Assembly (NCBI GenBank): GCA_001414345.1 | Contig: LLCB01000055.1 | Location: forward strand, 124,001-188,000 | DNA length: 64,000 nucleotides | Source: Hymenoscyphus infarciens | Taxonomy: Eukaryota; Ascomycota; Leotiomycetes; Helotiales; Helotiaceae | Direction: 5' to 3' | Shown here: positions 43,648 to 55,858 of the stretch, piece after piece | Layout of the letters: the number at the start of each line of letters is the position of its first letter | How positions within the stretch are numbered: position 1 is the stretch's first letter | The notes under the pieces: model-generated | Told to the model about the DNA's origin: nothing | Seen by the model: only the letters and a program-made list of their open reading frames with translations | Databases searched by the model: none | Made by a program: the position numbers and the translations under genes

Positions 43648-45500
43648 TTACTTGGGTATCGTGTTTTCGACTTTCTTGTCCGAGGCATCTATCGAGTTGG
43701 TAAGAAAGGAATTTGCGGCAGGTTTGCTTTCAGGGGTCGTACTGCTCGTCTTTTCTTCCGTGGCTGCTGGCTTCGACTCCTCTTGGCCTTTGACTTGACC
43801 CTTGCTTACTTGGCTTGCCAAATCCTTGTCCTCTTCCTGGTTATCGAACATCTCGGTGTCATCTGAATCTGTCAAAACTTCGGTGCCGTCCCCTAGCAAG
43901 ATGATACGACCTCTTTGGTTTCCGGCGGAAGGCTTGTTCTTTTGGTCCATATCGACATCATATCCGCTATCACTGTCATCGAAATTATGGTGGATGCCAG
44001 GTCCTCGGAATTCAGCTATTTTGATTATCAGTGCTACACTCAAAGGCTAGAAATAACATGCTACTTGCCATACTCTGGAGGTGCACATGGCCCGTCTCCA
44101 TTGGCAACGCGCTTTGCAATCTCATCATACCACTCGTCCTTTGACTTTCCACGGAGAAGGCCAATGACCGTCATGGTCATATTGTCACAACCAACTCCTC
44201 CAGTCTCAGAGTTTGAAGCAAGACAGTTATCCATCATGTTCTCACAAATCTTGGAAAGCTCTTGCTTTGCTGCAATTCCACGTCTGACGAACTCAACCAC
44301 AGCCTGAGAAGACTGGCAATCCCAGATTCCTACAGAAAGGTTAGTCGCCATCATCAATCACCCTGAGATTGTGTTTACTGACCATCACAAGCGACAACCA
44401 AAAACTCGTCATCATCACAGATATCGTGTACAGTGACGTCGGGGAATGCTGTCACTATTTGTTGCTCTGGAGCAAGCTCGGCACTCTTCTTGAACTCGAA
44501 ATCGCCAATGGCTCTTGAGAGAGCAAGATTACCGTTCACGCGTCCAAAGTCGACGAATCCACCAGCAGCTGTAATTCTGGCCTTCTCACCTGTGGGAGCG
44601 TAAGCTTGTACTTGTTATTTTGTTGGTGAATTTCAGAACTTGAGCTTACCTTCGTTTTGTGGCTTGTGGTCAAATGAAAGCGGTTTGGCCCGGCCCTTTA
44701 CGCCTAAGACACTTCGAGAGTCTCCTGCGTTACCCTGGGATCATTAGCAATAGCCCTGCAAACAATTGGGGATTGACATACCACGTATATCTTCTTTGCA
44801 GAGAGGATGGCAACAGACGCAGTACAGCCAGAAACTTCTTCCTGGTACCGAGGATCTAAAAGGTCGAGTCAGTCTCTATCCTTCACGTCTACACAATTCA
44901 TGCTGACCGTTAAGAATCGCCCGATCCGTAGCTAGGAACCCATCCTTCAAAGCCTGCTCGATATCGCCCTTCTTGAAGGCCTCCTGCTTTGCCACGATTT
45001 GGTGAATTTGTTCGCCGGCAAATATAGCCACTCTGTCACCTCCGTGTCCGTCGTAAACCCCGAAGAATGAAAGCCTATCTTCGGCACTGGCCGGCTTCAA
45101 AGCCTCTCCAGAGACAGATTGCAAGTCGAGAATCGCAGCATGTGCATCCTCCATACTGATACGCCATCCTTGCATGGATGACACACCGAAGATCAAACGC
45201 TCGTCACCACCGGAGGCCGAGTTCTAGAAGAGGGAAGATGTCAGCATCGTGAAGCTCGGCAGGCAGAGAGGCAAGAGAGCCGCAACGAGCAGCAGAGAAC
45301 CAAGCTGCATAGACTTTGCCAATCATATAGAGGCACTCTCTAGCGCAAAAGTCGGGCATTTGGGCAAAGGGATGCTGGTGGTCTCCCACCAAGAGTTACA
45401 TGGCCGAAGGCGGGGTTGGCGGCAGCGACAGATAGGGCGCATGAAAGAAAAGAAGGGGCTTTACCTTCTCCACCACTGGCTCCGACAAAGTCTGACCCAT
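43648..45500 (-). CDS. PP2C-type protein phosphatase (Ptc2/Ptc3 family)
   Basis: This is a Mn/Mg-dependent Ser/Thr phosphatase. Seven exons join in phase: 45500-45465, 45223-44908, 44855-44782, 44734-44650, 44589-44383, 44329-44069 and 44015-43648, giving 448 aa. It begins [12 protein letters not shown], a possible N-myristoylation site (Gly2). PP2C motifs in order: [77 protein letters not shown] and [10 protein letters not shown], covering the metal-binding aspartates. The tail holds [16 protein letters not shown] and a long acidic/Ser-rich extension. Intron 6 (44016-44068) has a GC donor (GCAAGT) with an AG acceptor; without splicing the frame ends at a TAG two codons on. Intron 1 is 241 nt. 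Ptc2/3 homologues act in DNA-damage and stress-MAPK dephosphorylation. Confidence 0.95.
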
Positions 45501-46331
45501 GTTGATGCGGACTTGTATATCTCAATCGATGTCGGGAGTCAATATCAGATCCTGGCCTCGTAGGTTCTTGACTTCAAGCGCGAGAAAATGAGTGAAGTGC
45601 GGGGTCGGTGGATCGCGTGAAATGGAGACTCGGTGGGCAGAAGGTGGCTATCTATCCATGTGTATGGATTGTGAGGAGAGCGGTGTTTTCCTAGTTGTCG
45701 TTGGGGTTGACAGGTTGTTTGGAGAAGGTCGTGTGTTGAGGAGGGAGAGAGCCTTGCGGGAAGCTGGTTCTGGTTGTACGCCACGCTACTTTTAAAACTC
45801 GGCTAATTCGTGGGTCGTTGCTGCCCTAGTAGCCTCATAGAAGCATAAAAGATCCCGCAGGTATTGTCTTATAAAAAGAGCTATTTTGGCTTGCCACTTT
45901 TAGTATGTGAATGTTGCCTGGAAGCTGATTTCAGTGAATCACAGCTCTGAGCTCTGTTGCAAGAATTTTCATTTTCACAATCATGACATGGGGTTGGTGG
46001 CACGTCAGGTCAATTGAGGGCTGGCTGCACGTGCCCATGACGCCTCCCGTCAACCAGCTCAAGCTTTCCCCACGTCAAGCTACTTTACTCTAGCTAAGAG
46101 ACATGTCGGTTGGACTCCAGTTGGACTCCAGTTTCCGGTCTCTGATAGCTCAAAGGCGACCTACTGTTTCTACCTATAGCTAGCTCACCAAAGGTCTAGA
46201 AAGTCGGTTAGGTTTGGGACAGTTTCGGATTTGCGCTTATTTCCGCATCTGCTCGCTTCAGGCTTCCTCTGCATGCCAAGAATCTAGGCTTTGTCTGCGT
46301 CATTCCTATCCTTGCAATCGCTACCAATGGA

Positions 46332-46370
46332 AGATCTGGGGAAACTGCCTACGTAGGCAGGCACAGATCT
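46332..46370. promoter_or_regulatory. Nested palindrome
   Basis: CTGCCTACGTAGGCAG (46345-46360) is a perfect 16-bp palindrome. It is enclosed by AGATCTG (46332-46338) and its inverse CAGATCT (46364-46370). It could be a dimeric transcription-factor site in the region shared by the divergent PP2C and PXA genes; function is unknown. Confidence 0.5.
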
Positions 46371-47179
46371 GATAACCCTTTCACTTTTAACTACCATTTA
46401 TATAACAAGACAAATTTAACGATTGGCTCTACTTACCTGGTAGACATATATTATATTCTCCGCCTATTCTGAAGAGGGATTCAATTGCAGGTCTCAGCTG
46501 TTTAAATAGAAGTTGAAGAGTTTACCTGGATCTAGACTCTTTTGACAATGGGGGCAAGCTAAAAGAACCCCTAAATAAATACAAATACATATACAAATAC
46601 TTGTACAAACACTTTGTTGAATAGCCTACAATTCCTCATCAGACCCTGTCATGTCTGGCGGCAATCACAGGCAATTCATTGCTTCAACGCAAGCGAGACG
46701 TCTGGCCAATAGAAGAGGCAATTGAGAGTTTGGTAATTCTCCTGAACCTCTTTTGCTAAACATACGTTCCTCTCTGTTTTTGCGCAGTTTATTTACTTCC
46801 AAGGACAAACACTAAGTATGAAGCAGATTGTTTGAGTTCCCCTTGCGTTTGACGAAACAGAAGTTAAGCAATTAATTTTGGCAGGTCTTAGGAATTTCTG
46901 TTGAGTAGTCTCTGATAAGCACTAGAGGTGCTATTTTTCCTAAATCATCCTGGTAGTAATTTCAATCAATTTTCTGTTTAAATGTGCAATAAAATTAAGT
47001 AGAGTAGGTGCTATAGAACAATTGAAAGAGCCCACTTCCTTTTTTGGTTGATTATTCTGGTGCTGCTTTTGGCATAATTCAATCACTCCAAATGAGCGCC
47101 AAGAAACATGGGGATGCGGCGTCACTGGAGAACATCAACAGCCTCAATTCTTTTGACAGCCTTCCCCACCTCCCCCACC

Positions 47180-47223
47180 ATGCCATCGCCATCGCCATCG
47201 CCACCATGAAGCTTGTGCCTTGA
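47180..47223 (+). promoter_or_regulatory. Two overlapping upstream ORFs in the PXA leader
   Basis: ATG at 47180 opens a 9-codon peptide MPSPSPSPP built from a GCCATC repeat and stops at 47207-47209. A second ATG at 47206 overlaps that stop as ATGA and encodes MKLVP, stopping at 47221-47223. The second ATG context CCACCATGA is favourable. Both precede the PXA-protein start at 47262 by under 100 nt, so translational control is possible if the transcript starts upstream. Confidence 0.5.
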
Positions 47224-47261
47224 GATCCCCCTTATATTAGACTGGTCTGCGTAAATACCCC

Positions 47262-49894
47262 ATGTCACGACTTCAACCTCGGTCGAAGGCCATCTCGACC
47301 TCGAATATATCCTCACAATCTGCCTCGGCGAATCCAACCACGAACAATGTTGCGCCAACACCCGCACCAACCCTAAAACCCTCGACATCTGAGAAGATAA
47401 CACCTCGCTCCAGCACCCGACCTACCCCTTCCGACCCAGCGTCAGACCGCTCAACACTCTTTCTTATTCGAAGGACATTATGTTCGCAATTAGGAGACAA
47501 GGGACGAAGTACCCCAGCGCCCATCGACGAAGTTCTGCCTCCTCTGACAAGTAGCAATGAGGTTGATCTGCAGCTGTATGCCTTCATTGCTATTATCATA
47601 AGGGAATTTGTGCATACGTGGTACACAAAAATAACTCCGGATCCGGTCTTCGTGGAGGAAGTGGTCAAGATAATAGCCCATTGTACAAGAGCTTTGGAAC
47701 AGAGAGTGAGGAAGGTGGATATGGAAAGTTTATTATTCGATGAATTACCAGAACTTCTCGATGTCCATGCCCAAGGTATGAAGTATTTCCTTCTCGCCAT
47801 ACTTTTTGCTAATGAAAATATAACAGCATATCGCACGGCAAACACTTCCATAAATCCACCTCCCATACGAACCAATTCGCGGGAAATATATCATGCCTTA
47901 TGGCCAATGCCCGCATTATCACCCGTTCCAGATGAGGAAAATGGTCCACTATCTCAGCAACAACGGAATAATGAGACTCTGTACAGGCAAATGCTGGTTC
48001 AAGGAGTTCTAGCTGTGCTCCTGCCTACGGAGGATTTGGACAATGATTGCTTGACTACATTAGTTGGCCAAATATTCTCCGAGATGATATTGGGAAACGG
48101 CGTTGGCGGCAAAGCATCTGAGCCGTGGCTGTTATGGGAAGGAATTATGAAGATTGCCGAAGTTGTCAAGGCTCAACTTCCCGTTTCCAAAGCCAACAAT
48201 CGCATTTCAAAGTCATCTGATTCTATAGATGCCCCTCCTCCAAATGTGACGGAACTGAACCCGAAGAAGCGGGACTTTGTTGGAGTCCCCGTTCAAAAGA
48301 TCTTTTGGCTGGTCCTTCAATACGCCTTTGTTGGCTTTACCGCGCTTCGCGTTCTCATATCCACACTGGCTACCGCGTCTTCACTTCCTTCTCGCACCAA
48401 GTCCACCGTTTCAATTGCTCCGAAAGATCTCTCAGAACCAAAACTCGTAACGCAGCCAATGGCTAGCAATATTAGAGTTCCGAACAAAAGACCTATCATC
48501 AAGATGAAAATCTGGTCAACAGTGTCACATCTATTGGATCTGGACTTTCGAATGCCCTGGTTATCAGCCATGATTTCAATGCTTCAATGGAGTTCCATTG
48601 CTGGCCCTGGAGGACTGGCAAATACTGATAAAATGTTTGACAAGTAAGTTCTCTTCTTTAATTTGTCACCCCTCTAGGTCAGAAGTCTTCTCCAGTGTTC
48701 ACATTATCCGTCACCTCGCATATATTTTTGGTCACTTGACCGCAAAGCTCCCAGTAAGCATTCAGAGTCTCGTCCCCACACATTTCTCTCCTGGTAAGCC
48801 ACATCCACACGAAAGGGCCTATGAGCCGCGAACTTGGACCCTGGCTATCTCCTTTTCTTCGTGTACCAACCTCAATGGAGAAAATGCTGCATCGTTGAAG
48901 TCTTGGCACCATGATATGATTGATGCTTTTTCCTCTGTTGATGCAGATGACCGCATTAATCAATATCTTGCAATCCCTTCAGCGTTTCAATCCGTCCCCT
49001 GCGACCTGCAACACGTTCAAATGTGCGGGAGGGCGGGCAGAACCTTACAACGGCCCCCTTTTACGCGCCCGGCTTTATTGATACCAGGGGGGCTCTCCCC
49101 TTATCCGGCTGCCTATGCCTCGCATCGTACCGCCTTTCCCTACCGCACGAAAAACAAAATTCGTTCATTCTCCTCCACTGGTTGGTGTTTTCGCCTCATG
49201 CCACCAACTGCAGCTCAAAACGAGCCCACTGTTTTGTTCTCTCACTACCGTCACCGACCGGTATGACTTGCTGTTGTTGGGATACTCGAGGGTTATCCAA
49301 TGCTGATCTAAATCGCATTACCGATAATGATGATCACCTTTCCTTCTAAAGAAACACGAAACAATTCTTAGTCATGTCATCGTTACTTTCACTTCAAACC
49401 CCCAAGCCACCATGCATGAAGGAAAAAATGGTGGACGGATGAATAAATACATCTCCAAATCACACACTAAAACCTACGAGATAATTGGCTAATCACTCCC
49501 CTCCCCGCGTAGAATCCTCTTCCACCAAATCCAAACCCACATCCTCGACCCCTCTCATCTCCCCTCCCTCCTGCGTACCATCCGCGCCGCCCTCTTTCCA
49601 AACAACACCCTCGCACCCCCACGAATTCCCCCTTGTCCAAGCGAAGCACTCCTCATCCGTCGGCAATGCGCCATCTCCCTCCTCGACCTAATTCCTCCTG
49701 TGGTTCAAAATCTTTACTTTGGTAAAGATAACGACCAAAAGATTGGGGAGGTAGAGGAGGTCCTTAATATTTTCAGCGATGCGTATTGTAATAAACATCT
49801 CCTGTACTCGGTTACGGAGTTGATTGTTGTGAGGTTGATGCCTGAATTAGCAGAGAAGGGGGTTGAGGAGTTGCTTGAGGAGAGGTTGGCCTAG
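47262..49894 (+). CDS. PXA domain-containing protein (sorting-nexin-associated type)
   Basis: Three exons (47262-47775, 47827-48643, 49513-49894) give 570 aa. The Ser/Thr/Pro-rich N-terminus (about 1-65) is probably disordered. The PXA domain follows, with VDLQLYAFIAIIIREFVHTW, then PVFVEEVVKIIAHCTRALEQ, then QMLVQGVLAVLLPTEDL, and the C-terminal part SHLPSLLRTIRAALFPNN and CAISLLDLIPPVVQNLYFG. Homologues (Mdm1/SNX13-type, S. pombe Pxa1) act at endosome, vacuole or ER contact sites; this one has no PX or RGS domain. The first intron is 51 nt with no stop, so the frame reads through it; YRTAN after HAQ supports splicing. The second intron is 869 nt, over tenfold the local norm, yet the join MFDK|ILFHQIQTH fits the family. 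Confidence 0.88.
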
Positions 49895-50840
49895 TTCTTT
49901 TTGTTGCGTTATTATATGAGTAGTTAATATACCCCTTGATTCTCTTTTTAATTTTCACACATGCACATTTTTGACACTTGGAGTGGCTTTGTTTTATACA
50001 AAATTCCTCATTTTTAGATATCCAGAAGGGGCCTCCCAAATTGTGACATTGACATTTGACAAAAACCGCGAGTAGCCACCCTATATATATTTCTGTTTGT
50101 TTGGTTTGTGGTTTGATGTTGAAAAAATGCTATCCTCATGGGGAAACCCCAGGCTTTCCCTTTCCCCTCCTTTCCATCCGACCAAGATAAAAACCTTGCG
50201 GTTAAACATCTGCATGCAACCCCGCCATGCCCCATCCCCCAACCAGATCTCGCAAGTGAACTCCCTAAAAACAAAAGATGTGAAGAAAACCGGTGTGGTG
50301 GACCGGTGGAAAAATGAAATATAAGAAAGAACAAAGAACAAGAAATAGGTATCAGGTATCCAAAAAGCTCGACTCAGACTTGGCGTCCATCCGATGCTAT
50401 ATAGCAAAAAGAAGAAAAAAGAAGTTAAGAAAAGACAAAGAAAGAAATGGAAAAAGGATATATGACGTCCAAAAAAAAGAGGAAAAAATGGGTAGATCAG
50501 AAGAATCTCGTAGATAGCCGAGAGTAGATATATTCGCGTGAGCGGGATGGTTGTATCGGGGGTATATAGAGGGAGTTATTTTGGCGATTGATGATTTGAG
50601 TTTTTCCGATATAGAGAGGGATGGAGAGTTTGGTTACGAATATATATATATATATTCGAGGAATAAGAATCTGGGCGCTTGAGCGTCGAAGGTTCTCTCG
50701 CTGTACAAAACATGACCATGAACGTTTACGCCGTAATAATGTACCGGATGCTTGTTGATAAAGACAGATGATTGAGAAATAATTGTGTGGTCGAGATATA
50801 CAGGGGGTTGGTTGTTGGGGGTTCGTCGTTGGGAGAGCGC
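49895..50840. other. Convergent 3' region, PXA / CENP-B-type genes
   Basis: About 950 bp between two stop codons, purine-rich in part (50390-50520), with an (AT)n microsatellite around 50640-50657. Both 3' UTRs must lie here. No gene recognised. Confidence 0.5.
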
Positions 50841-52675
50841 TTAACAGCCTGCGCTCATCGATTGTTCCATCTTAGGTGCTAGTGGTTCGCTCTCTTGCTC
50901 GCTGATCCGATGGAGACCTCCTGGTAGTGGGGTATTGCTTTGGATGCGTAGCTTCTCCGTCAGCTTCAACACGGTCATATACTCGTTCTGATCCACCAAT
51001 CCATTCGGCGCTTGATTAAAGAAGTTCAGCAACGTATCAAGAGCTCTTCGGGCATCGTCCTGGGTTGGAGAATTGGGTGCCGAGGATCCATGCGGAGATT
51101 GCATGCCGGTAATCGGAGTACTTGAGGAGGGTGGAGCCATCGAGCCATTGCTGCTGCTGTGATGCAGTGGCGGTGAAGATACAGCCGAATCGATCCCAAA
51201 CGGAGGAGGAATTTCCCGAATTGGCGAGTCTAATGCTGATGACGGTTCTGTTACAGGCATGTATTTGGGGGTCAGCGGTTCTGTGGCTTGTGAGACAAAG
51301 GATGGATCTATCCCAAGCATGGGAAACGTTTGGCTTCGTGGTCGTTGAAAACCATTCCCAGGTGGCGGTAGGCGAGCTTGCTGAGAAGGCAGCCACGAGC
51401 TAGAATTGTTGTCTGGAGAAAACGCGAACGGAGTCGTTGGACTGGTGGCTCCTGCCGAGAAGGAGGGCTGTGAATCTGTGAAAGCACTCGATAAAGAAGC
51501 GGTGCTCTGGGAATTCGAGTGTCGGTAGCCACCGTGCCCCTGACCAAACTCCAGATAGTTATTGATGCTTTCAGACTTCAGGTCGTCATTACTCTTGGCT
51601 GTTGATAGAGGCGAGGGTGATGGTAAACCAACAGGCGAGGTTGGTGATATTCCATTGGGTGTTTGGGAAGCCGATGCTGCTGTTGATTCCGGATTGAGCG
51701 ATCCTGTGTCAGAAATGTTGGTTTCTGATGCTCTCCTCGATAGCCGTCCTGAACCAATTCCATTCTTCTGTTTGAACTTTTCGAGCCAACTAGCGCTATT
51801 CGTTTTAAGATGACTCTCATCATTCCCAACTGTTGTGGCAAAGAATCGCGCCTGCTCTTTGATCGAAGCATCCGTCAAGGGAATTCCCTTTTTCATATTG
51901 TTTCTAACCCAATTTGATAGGGCTCGCTCAATATCAGGAAATTTTCCTTTCGCGCGCTTTACCGGAGATAGACTCCTGTCCTCAGGAAATAGATACTTTT
52001 CCTTCTGGCGTAGAACCTTTGAAACCGTACTGTGAACATCTCGTTAGTGATATAAAGAGATGCACCTCTCGATTGATTTACCTCCGTTCCACTCCGAACA
52101 TTGCTAGAAAGAGAATTAGCAAAGGTCTCGCTAAATTTCAATATAATTTTGGCCTTACCTCCGATTTCCGTCTGCTTTACCGTAGGGTTCTCCTCATGAT
52201 ACTGACACATCCTTCTTCGGTCATTGTCCGTTAGGGTCTTCCTGGGGGTTGGAGTAGAATGAACGCCAGGCACTTTGGCAATTGGCTTCACGGCAGGTAG
52301 AGCGGATGCTGGGGGTATTGCGACTGGAGGAGCTGAATAGCTTGCTGGATTCGTCAACATACTGGGCCATGTTGGATGGCTGGGCATGATGAGCGGTTGT
52401 AACTGCTGATGCGAGGGAAGCGAATGGGGAAGCGAATGTGGAGGCTGCTGTGGTGATATTCTTTGTGTATTGAATGTCGACTCGGATGGAAGTCCATGAT
52501 GAACCGGCTGCATAAACGAAAACCCTCCATGTTCGTATATTGGTGACTGGTGTTGCGACGAGTTATAACTGTGACTGATGTCCACCCAGCCTTCATTATT
52601 CCCATAACCATTTTCATGCCCGGCATTGTTGTGGTGTTCGTCCATGGCGATTTGCGCCATCATGGAATCGTGCAT
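50841..52675 (-). CDS. CENP-B/Tc5-type HTH DNA-binding protein
   Basis: Three exons (52675-52159, 52103-52082, 52029-50841) give 575 aa; exon 2 is only 22 nt but is needed to complete the helix-turn-helix. The N-terminal 145 residues are His/Gln/Ser/Pro-rich. Residues about 150-190 read TLTDNDRRRMCQYHEENPTV, then QTEIGAMFGVERSTVSKVLR, a homeodomain-like HTH as in CENP-B and Tc5/pogo transposases. Then come FPDIERALSNWVRNNMKKG and SIKEQARFFATTV, the second CENPB-type HTH. The rest is Ser/Pro-rich low complexity with no DDE nuclease domain, so this is a domesticated DNA-binding regulator rather than a transposase. The target is unknown. Confidence 0.88.
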
Positions 52676-53835
52676 CTTTGGATGAAAGTAACGCTCGGTT
52701 CCCGCGTTCTATGCGACGCCGATTACACGGTTGAATAATTAATTACTCCTTCACGCACCGAGCCAGGCGTGGTCTTCGAGAGCGATGATAATCCTCTCCT
52801 GGCTAAGGAAGTGCGCAGTCCTTTACGAACGACGGTCCACTGCATGCATGATAGAAAGATAAGCCGTGGTTCCTGCAGATGCGTTCAAACCTGGATTGGA
52901 GGGCTGCAGGCGCGTTGGAATCGGCCGCAGCAGTTGAGTCCAGGACTTTGGGGTCGAGTTTCGAGTTTCAAATCCACGAAACAATCGGGATCGCTGGGCA
53001 GACTAGGCCAGCACGCAGAACTGGCAGACCGAAGGAGTGGAAACGTCGTCGGTGTGTGTCGATGGGGTCTGGGAAGAGGACTAAGGATGGGGATGAGCGC
53101 GTCGCCGATGGTCGTCTGCGGGAGAGGGAGGGTGGTGGCCTGAGCTGCACTGCGTTCTGCGAGTCTGCGATTCTGCGAGTCTGGGTGCAGGTGGATGAGC
53201 TCGAGAAGGCGTGCGGTTGTGCAGGAGAAGCAGGGAGACAGCTACATATGATATGCGGAGAAGCTGCCACAGGGGACTGGCCGCTTGTTTCGCCGATGAG
53301 AGATGGGACGGCGAGGTTGAGCAGGGGACTGAAGGGTAATCCACGGAGGGGATGCTCAAGTAGGTTACCATGCTCGGGGGGCTTCAAATTGGAGAGGGGG
53401 GAGAGGGGGGACTTCCACAATTGAGTCGAGGAGTCTGAGAGGAAATTGAAGAATCGATATTGAGAGGGAGAATTGAAAGAGAGGGAGAAAGCCGCCTAGA
53501 CTAGGAGCCTGAAGGAGACCTTCCAACGACCCCCCTCGAGAGAAAGAAGGGGCCCAATTCCGCATCAGGGTTAGAGACGCTGAACTCGACATCGGGGGCT
53601 CAAGGGGTGGCATGCGGGCCACCGGTGACAGCGGTCGACGACAGAAAACCCCGGCGAATCTAGCAAGCCCAAGAATTTGAAAGCTTGAGCTATGAGAGTC
53701 GTACTTTCAAGCTCGATTAGAGGGCAATGATAGCGATATATCTGAAGAGTACGGAGGCACTTGCACGCTACTCGTACGGAATCGGTTGTCGTAGAGTCTA
53801 GCTCTATTGTAGATGTATGGCATGAGGATAGCGAG

Positions 53836-53855
53836 CCAGGCCAGGCCAGGCCAGG
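53836..53855. repeat. CCAGG pentamer repeated four times
   Basis: Four perfect CCAGG units in tandem, a short microsatellite. Confidence 0.8.
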
Positions 53856-55858
53856 CACTCCATACCCCATAATCAACGTTTTCTACAGGCAGTTCTGCAG
53901 AGAATTCAGCGCTGGTCACAGACTCACAGCAGCTTGATCGCTACGCTCGGGGCAGTCTGATGCGGAATCAGCAGATCGCTCTGCTGCCAGTTTGACTGTT
54001 TGACAAGCAACCCGAGCTTACTTACTAGTAGCTGGGCAGTGGCAAGCAGCATGGTTCACACAGCGGGCGGGCAAAAAGCGGGAGGATGCCCCCGAATAAT
54101 CAAGCCAATCCACAAGGGGATTGTCATCTTGAAATCGCCGCCGCCTTATCAACTTCCATTAAAGTGGTAAAAAGACCTCCAGTCCAGCACGCAACAGCCG
54201 AGAGCATTGGCCGACATCGTCCAGGCCCTGGAAACCCTCAAACAGACGCAACTGATGACCCTATCGCATACGAGTGGTCTGTCTGCTTGCTTTGCCTTTC
54301 TTGATAATGTTGAGACAGATGTGCCCATCGCTTTAAGTCGTGGTATGTAGATGCTTGACATTTGCCATGGTGCAGAGAGGGATTCCTCAACGAGCCCAAC
54401 ACGGTGAAGAACCCGGTCAGTCTTCCCCAGTGCCGTTAATGCGGACACCGGCTTTGATACTGGCCAAGTCCCGTTGTCAAGTCGTCCAGAACTCCAGACG
54501 ACTGTCCTCCATACAAAATCCTCGCCTCATTCCCCCTGCCGGCCAGCCATCTTTCTGCATGATATTCGTCGAGTCCGGGAGAATTGTGGCTGGGCCAATA
54601 GCAGAATTCTCGTCTATGTTCGAGTAAGAGAAAGAAAACCCCCATGTTGCCCATTCCTCGTTATGGCGTCGCACATCAAATTCTTGATTCGTGAGGCGTG
54701 CTCAATCGGCCAGTGTTGTCTTCCCAGACTTTCAATCAAATTTGAAGACCTATGGGATCACTCCCGGCCTTGAAGGTTGGGTGGGATTGTACCGGGATCG
54801 GAAGAGAGACAGACAATTAGCTTCTTCTGGTGCAAGTGATATGTGGTGAATTGATCTTGGTTTTCGTGTCATGTTTCCGAGAGACCTCTGGTGGTTTGTT
54901 CCGAACTGCGTGCCCGACGCCTACCAATGACCAGTCCATCTGAACATATTCGTCAAGAACACCCTGATATAAACGAAATATTGAAAATACGAGGCCTGCG
55001 CTATAAATTTTATAGGCATCCATACAGCCTAGAATCCAGGGAGCTGATGTTTCGAGAAACAACAGAGTACAAAACATAGAAAGAACAAATACAAGAGCGC
55101 CATGAAAGGGACAGAAAACGCCATGTCGGCAGGCCTAGACCACATAGCGTCAAGAAACTGCACTTGCAGATAAACGGCAACGGCCTGCACAAAACACGAG
55201 CTCGGAAGCGTCTAAAAGCACATAGTACCGGTTTGTGTGTTTTCTTTTTCTTTTGGCAGGAACCGCAGGAACCGCAAGAACCGCGCTTCGTCGTGTGACG
55301 TTGACCTGAATAGGAGACTTGGAGGGGAACACAAGTGTTGGAAATCGTCTCAAAACGCCAGAGATATTCTCGATAAGGATAAGGATCACCGATCAGTTCG
55401 GGTCTTTTCGACGGACTCGAGAGAAACAATGTTTTCGAGTCCATCCAGCATCGCAGATCGATCGCCAGGTTTCAAGGCCGCTTGGCGGGCCGCCCAGGGC
55501 AAGGAATCAGGACCCGCTTGCTCCAGGTTCTCCTGTTCTTTCCAAATTCCCTCTGCGTGCAGATGCCGGACTCCGGAGATGTCATTCGATGGTGTTGAGT
55601 TCGGCGGTAAGAGCTTGGATTTGAAAGGTCGACAGTCGGATTGGGGATCAGGATAGTAATTTCGAGGAAATGACTGGCTGAGAATTCCCTTCGTTTTTCG
55701 TGCTCACGGCCCGTGAATAGGCAAAATGGGGAGTCCCTTGTCGAAATGCGTCCTCGCCGCTTTTGTAGTCCGGAAATCTGTGTAAGCCGCGGCAAGCCCA
55801 ATGCAGCTCCTCCCCTGAAGTCTTGTCCTCTTCCCGGTGCTTTCTTGTTAAGTACTTA

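Larger units (their letters stand above)
45501..47261. other. Divergent intergenic region, PP2C / PXA genes (1.8 kb)
   Basis: It contains both promoters, the palindrome at 46332-46370 and the upstream ORFs at 47180-47223. No further gene is visible. Confidence 0.5.

Noticed and set aside
48598..49266. 222-codon frame overlapping the PXA exon 2 end, as a separate gene
   Set aside because: Most of it is intron sequence in frame with no domain. It is retained only as a possible alternative isoform in the findings.
52879..53424. 181-codon frame upstream of the CENP-B-type gene
   Set aside because: Equally long frames exist on the opposite strand (52968-53420); GC-rich leader DNA readily gives open frames. 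No domain visible.
55237..55656. 139-codon frame beginning with Arg/Asn repeats
   Set aside because: The repeat-like start comes from a GGAACCGCA micro-repeat; the remainder has no recognisable feature.
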